NCBI RefSeq assembly: GCF_001050135.1
Contig: NZ_CP012040.1
Location: forward strand, 124,001-188,000
DNA length: 64,000 bases
Reading direction: 5' to 3'
Origin: Cyclobacterium amurskyense
GTDB taxonomy: Bacteria > Bacteroidota > Bacteroidia > Cytophagales > Cyclobacteriaceae
Part shown: piece after piece, positions 61,154 to 64,000 of the stretch
How the letters are laid out: every line of letters starts with the position of its first letter
How positions within the stretch are numbered: position 1 is the stretch's first letter
The notes under the pieces: model-generated
Told to the model about the DNA's origin: nothing
What the model saw: only the letters and a program-made list of their open reading frames with translations
The model's database searches: none
Position numbers and translations under genes: made by a program

Positions 61154-61365
61154 AACCCAGATTATGTAATAGAATTTCTCCGCCCTGACAATGTAAGGGG
61201 TGAAGCCTGTCCCGTGGTTACGGGAAGTGTTGCAATCGCAAGAAAATCAGGCTGTTTGGAGATTTTAGCATAGCACCGCTATGGTGAAATTGAAAACAGC
61301 AACGAAGTGGCTGATTTTAAAGCGATTTAAGCACGTAATAGAATGTCTATTGCATATTTCGGGTT
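61154..61365. repeat. Dispersed palindromic repeat interrupted by an insertion
   Basis: The left 22 bp (AACCCAGATTATGTAATAGAAT, 61154-61175) and the right 31 bp (61335-61365, ending TGCATATTTCGGGTT) together rebuild the 43-bp repeat found intact, in reverse orientation, at 47459-47501. GTAATAGAAT occurs at both junctions. The repeat has therefore been split at one point. Confidence 0.8.
61176..61344. mobile_element. Small nested-hairpin insertion (159 bp plus 10-bp duplication), possible non-autonomous element
   Basis: The insertion sits inside the palindromic repeat and is bounded by direct repeats GTAATAGAAT (61166-61175 and 61335-61344). Its body folds as nested pairs: AATCGC/GCGATT (61234-61239 and 61322-61327), AAAATCAG/CTGATTTT (61243-61250 and 61311-61318), GCTGTTT/AAACAGC (61251-61257 and 61294-61300) and CATAGC/GCTATG (61269-61283). 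A separate CCCG/CGGG hairpin lies at 61211-61224. It has no ORF and no evident terminal inverted repeats, so it is MITE- or REP-like at most. Mobility is inferred from the duplication. Confidence 0.6.
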
Positions 61366-61473
61366 TAACTGATGGTATAGGGATTACTAGCAAAATTAAT
61401 CCTGATAAATCTAAATCCAATTATCATATTCCAACAGGACAAATGTTAGAAATCTAGGCCTATTACAGTAGGC

Positions 61474-62784
61474 TTAAAGGTTCATATAGTCTAATGTCAG
61501 CTGTGACAATGCCCTGACGCCTAATACAAAGCCACTTTCATCCAGATAAAAATCTGGTGTATGATGGGAAGGGGCTGTTTCAGGATCTCCATCTACAGGC
61601 ATTCCACCCAAGAAGAAAAACAAACCTGGTTTCTCTAACTGAAAAAAGCTAAAATCTTCGGCTCCTGTAACAGGATCATGCACCCACAAATTGTCCTTAC
61701 CTGCAACTCTTTCTAAAGTTGGTTGCATTTTGGCAGTCAGATCTACATCATTGAAAGTAACCGGGTACATTTTTTTAATGGACACCTCTGCTTCAGCTCC
61801 GGCACTTTTTGCAATATGCTCTCCTATTTCTCTAATTCTCCGATGGATAAGCTCTTGTTGAGGCTGGCTATAAGTACGGATGGTACCGATCATGTCTACT
61901 TGTTCGGGAATGATATTGTGTCTAACTCCACCATGTATTGCTCCTATGGTAACAATGGCTGGAATTTCTATAATTTTCACGTTTCTACTCACTACTGTTT
62001 GCAATCCCATCACGATCTGTGAAGCAGTAACAATAGGATCTATGGAAGACCATGGATAAGCACCGTGAGCTTGCTTTCCTTTGACGGTAATTTCTAGCTC
62101 ATCTACTGCAGCCATAGCCGGTCCCGGTTTGTATTTGATAACCCCTGCTGGTGTTTGAGAATTGATATGCAATCCGAAAATCACATCAACATCTGTCATC
62201 ACACCCTCTTCTACCATTTGTTTGGCACCCCAGGTATCAATGGTTTTGTCCTCCAAACCCTCTTCTGAAGGTTGAAAAATAAATTTCACTGTGCCCTTAA
62301 GGTCTTTTTGCATTTCTGCCAAAACTTCAGCCACTCCCATCAGTATGGCCATATGAGAATCGTGCCCACAGGCATGCATGACTCCACTCTCCTGACCATT
62401 ATAAGTGGTCATTATCTTGGATTTAAAAGGAACAGCAGTTCGTTCGGTAACAGGCAATCCATCCATATCTGCTCGTAAAGCTACTGTAGGTCCTGGCTTC
62501 CCTCCTTTTAAGATTCCTACCACACCTGTAACAGCCACTCCCTCGGTGACCTCCATACCCAATGCTCTCAGGTGGGTAGCTACTATTCCGGCTGTTCTGG
62601 TTTCCTCATTTCCTAGTTCAGGATGCTCATGAAAATCTCTACGCCATTCAATCACCTTCCCTTCTACCTTGCTGGCATTCTCGTTAACCCTTTTTTCTAA
62701 TTTGCTCTGGGCAAGAGCTTGCCCTGCTAGGCAGAGACAGGCAAAACTTGCCAAACTAAACGTAAACCTAAATAATCTCCTCAT
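61474..62784 (-). CDS. Secreted M20-family amidohydrolase (aminoacylase/hippurate hydrolase-like)
   Basis: The start is ATG 62784; an in-frame TTG 62790 is less likely. The 436-residue product has a signal peptide (MRRLFRFTFSLAS... ALAQ). M20 metallopeptidase motifs are all present: TVALRADMDGLPV, VMHACGHDSHMA, FIFQPSEEG with catalytic Glu, and VTGAEDFSFF near the C-terminus. A dimerisation domain (ELEITVKGKQAHGAYPWSSID) lies in the middle. Such enzymes remove acyl groups from N-acyl amino acids or open indole-acetyl conjugates. Export to the periplasm is unusual for the family in enterics but common in Bacteroidota. Divergent from the cytochrome c gene by 98 bp. Confidence 0.92.
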   Translation of the reverse strand: MRRLFRFTFSLASFACLCLAGQALAQSKLEKRVNENASKVEGKVIEWRRDFHEHPELGNEETRTAGIVATHLRALGMEVTEGVAVTGVVGILKGGKPGPTVALRADMDGLPVTERTAVPFKSKIMTTYNGQESGVMHACGHDSHMAILMGVAEVLAEMQKDLKGTVKFIFQPSEEGLEDKTIDTWGAKQMVEEGVMTDVDVIFGLHINSQTPAGVIKYKPGPAMAAVDELEITVKGKQAHGAYPWSSIDPIVTASQIVMGLQTVVSRNVKIIEIPAIVTIGAIHGGVRHNIIPEQVDMIGTIRTYSQPQQELIHRRIREIGEHIAKSAGAEAEVSIKKMYPVTFNDVDLTAKMQPTLERVAGKDNLWVHDPVTGAEDFSFFQLEKPGLFFFLGGMPVDGDPETAPSHHTPDFYLDESGFVLGVRALSQLTLDYMNL

Positions 62785-62882
62785 ACCCAAATTTATAAAT
62801 AATCAAGCAGTAGATTGCCATGGCTTGCCTTTTTTTGATTAAAAAAATAAGGACAAGTTTATCTTTTATATTAAATTTGAGC

Positions 62883-63323
62883 ATGTTTCAAATATTACCC
62901 AATAGATGGATTTCTTTTTCACTTATTTGCCTGAGTCTGCTATTGATTTCATGTAATTCAAATGAAAAGGAGGAGCAAATTCTGTCCGAAGGTGAAATCC
63001 GCCAAAAAAACTACATAAGAAAAATCCCGGGAAAGGATGAACATGTTCCCGACAGTGTACTCTCTAAGGGTGAGGTACTTATCGCCTACGCCGGCTGCTA
63101 CGACTGTCATAGAATAGATAAAAAATCCAAAGGACCAGCCTTTAAAGATATTGCCAAGCGCTATCCCATACAACCTGCCTATAGGGATTTACTGGCAAGG
63201 AAAATCATTTCCGGGGGTTTTGGTTCTTGGGGAAACCCCGTGATGGCCCCTCATCCTGATATTAGTTTTGAAGATGCGCAAACCATGGTTTATTATATTC
63301 TATCTCTGGAATTCCAGCATTAA
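62883..63323 (+). CDS. Small cytochrome c lipoprotein
   Basis: Two ATGs are possible; I prefer 62883, because it gives a typical lipoprotein leader (FSLICLSLLLISC, Cys24) and a 146-residue product, whereas 62820 adds 21 hydrophobic residues. A single class I cytochrome c domain is present. The heme motif is CYDCH in AYAGCYDCHRIDKKSKGPAF, and the axial Met is in NPVMAPHPDISFEDAQ. This form is like the detached c-domains that serve PVC-type dehydrogenases such as the one at 11420. It is monocistronic, with the AraC-type gene 107 bp downstream. Electron carrier in the periplasm. Confidence 0.9.
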   Translation: MFQILPNRWISFSLICLSLLLISCNSNEKEEQILSEGEIRQKNYIRKIPGKDEHVPDSVLSKGEVLIAYAGCYDCHRIDKKSKGPAFKDIAKRYPIQPAYRDLLARKIISGGFGSWGNPVMAPHPDISFEDAQTMVYYILSLEFQH

Positions 63324-63430
63324 TTCTTAATGGATTTTTTTTGTTTTATACTATTATATCACCTTTTGCCACACAGTAGTTTCCATTTGCTTCTATTTTT
63401 TCTAAATTAATAGGGTTAAACAAAAGAGCT

Positions 63431-64000
63431 ATGAAAACCATAGAAGTTAGGCTACCGCAAGAATTTGACAAATCGTTTATAGTCTTTAAGGAAAAAGGAC
63501 CTTATTTCCCTTGTCCCTGGCACTATCATCCGGAATACGAATTGGTATTGGTTTTAAAGAGTACCGGCAAAAGAATGGTTGGTGATCATATTGGCTATTT
63601 TGAACCTGGGGATTTGGTTTGTATGGGACCATACCTTCCACATGTTTGGCTCAACGATCCTGTTTACACAAAGGGAGAGGCTGATCATGACGCAGAGGCC
63701 ATAGTTATTCAGTTTCAAGCAGATTTTCTAGGCGCTGATTTTCTACAGATACCAGAGATGGAAAACATTAAAAGTATACTAGGCCTTGCTAGCAGAGGCA
63801 TGGCGTTTACAGGGAAAACAAAGGAAAAAATCACTGCTTTGATGACGGAGATGGTTCATATGAATGGAATCCAACGGCTTTCAAGTCTTCTTTCCATTTT
63901 TGATATCCTTTCAAGAAACAAAGAATATCAATTGCTAGCCAGCCCTGGCTATATAGACAGTGAACCTGAAGGGTCTGATAGGCTGACTAAAATTAAAAAC
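63431..64000 (+). CDS. AraC-family transcriptional regulator, N-terminal part (3' end outside window)
   Basis: The reading frame runs from ATG 63431 to the right edge without a stop (190 codons). The visible part is an AraC-type sensory cupin: WHYHPEYELVLVLKSTGKRMVGDHIGYFEPGDLVCMGPYLPHVW. The helical linker follows (LSSLLSIFDILSRNKEYQLLASPGY). The DNA-binding helix-turn-helix pair should lie just beyond 64000. The His-rich cupin in this family binds a sugar or small ligand. Which neighbouring genes it controls cannot be told. Confidence 0.85.
   Translation, partial: MKTIEVRLPQEFDKSFIVFKEKGPYFPCPWHYHPEYELVLVLKSTGKRMVGDHIGYFEPGDLVCMGPYLPHVWLNDPVYTKGEADHDAEAIVIQFQADFLGADFLQIPEMENIKSILGLASRGMAFTGKTKEKITALMTEMVHMNGIQRLSSLLSIFDILSRNKEYQLLASPGYIDSEPEGSDRLTKIKN

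Overview
The window looks like a chromosomal segment of a marine or aquatic Bacteroidota, most likely the Cyclobacteriaceae (Cyclobacterium, Echinicola or Algoriphagus-like). The grounds are two SusC/SusD pairs, a TonB receptor with a DUF4249 lipoprotein, many Tat-exported and lipoprotein enzymes, AT-rich DNA, and initiation sites without clear Shine-Dalgarno sequences. The placement is inferred from gene content only. No rRNA, tRNA, CRISPR array, prophage or complete insertion sequence was seen.

Layout. (1) 1-6463, plus strand: a tightly coupled operon, open at the left edge. It holds a PhyH-type Fe(II)/2-oxoglutarate dioxygenase, a lipoprotein-HEAT-sodium symporter fusion, a leaderless Asp-box (sialidase-fold) protein and an amidohydrolase/class III aminotransferase fusion. 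(2) 6464-7580: a secreted DinB-like protein between two copies of a GC-palindrome repeat. (3) 7581-14491, minus strand: a three-gene operon for a PVC-type heme dehydrogenase, a Tat-exported beta-helix protein and a duplicated alpha/beta hydrolase. (4) 14492-21191: a repeat-rich island with a 21-bp tandem array, two seven-hairpin cassettes, a TonB receptor/DUF4249/lipoprotein operon and a RelE/ParE toxin-antitoxin pair. (5) 21192-35318, minus strand: a SusC/SusD locus followed by four amidohydrolase-2 paralogues, a Tat-exported DegT aminotransferase, a sulfatase, a cupredoxin and a beta-propeller. (6) 35809-37785: an ECF sigma factor, a membrane partner and a putative outer-membrane protein. 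(7) 38592-48924, plus strand: a SusC/SusD locus with Gfo/Idh/MocA, PmoA-like and sugar isomerase-like proteins and a beta-propeller. (8) 49082-55272, minus strand: three neutral-ceramidase-like proteins and an N,N-dimethylformamidase-like protein. (9) 55669-61018: a GT2-GH26-GH2-like tripartite membrane protein, divergent from a lipoprotein that resembles its C-terminal end. (10) 61019-64000: a nested palindromic insertion, a secreted M20 amidohydrolase, a cytochrome c lipoprotein and a truncated AraC-type regulator.

How it fits together. Most genes look like outer-membrane capture plus periplasmic oxidation and hydrolysis of substrates that cannot be named from sequence. PLP aminotransferases paired with amidohydrolases occur twice, once fused and once adjacent. 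The best candidates for undescribed biology are the GT2-GH26-GH2 fusion, the ceramidase-like/DMFase cluster, the aminotransferase-amidohydrolase pairs, and three families of structured intergenic DNA. One of those is a 159-bp nested hairpin that has split a palindromic repeat and left a 10-bp duplication.
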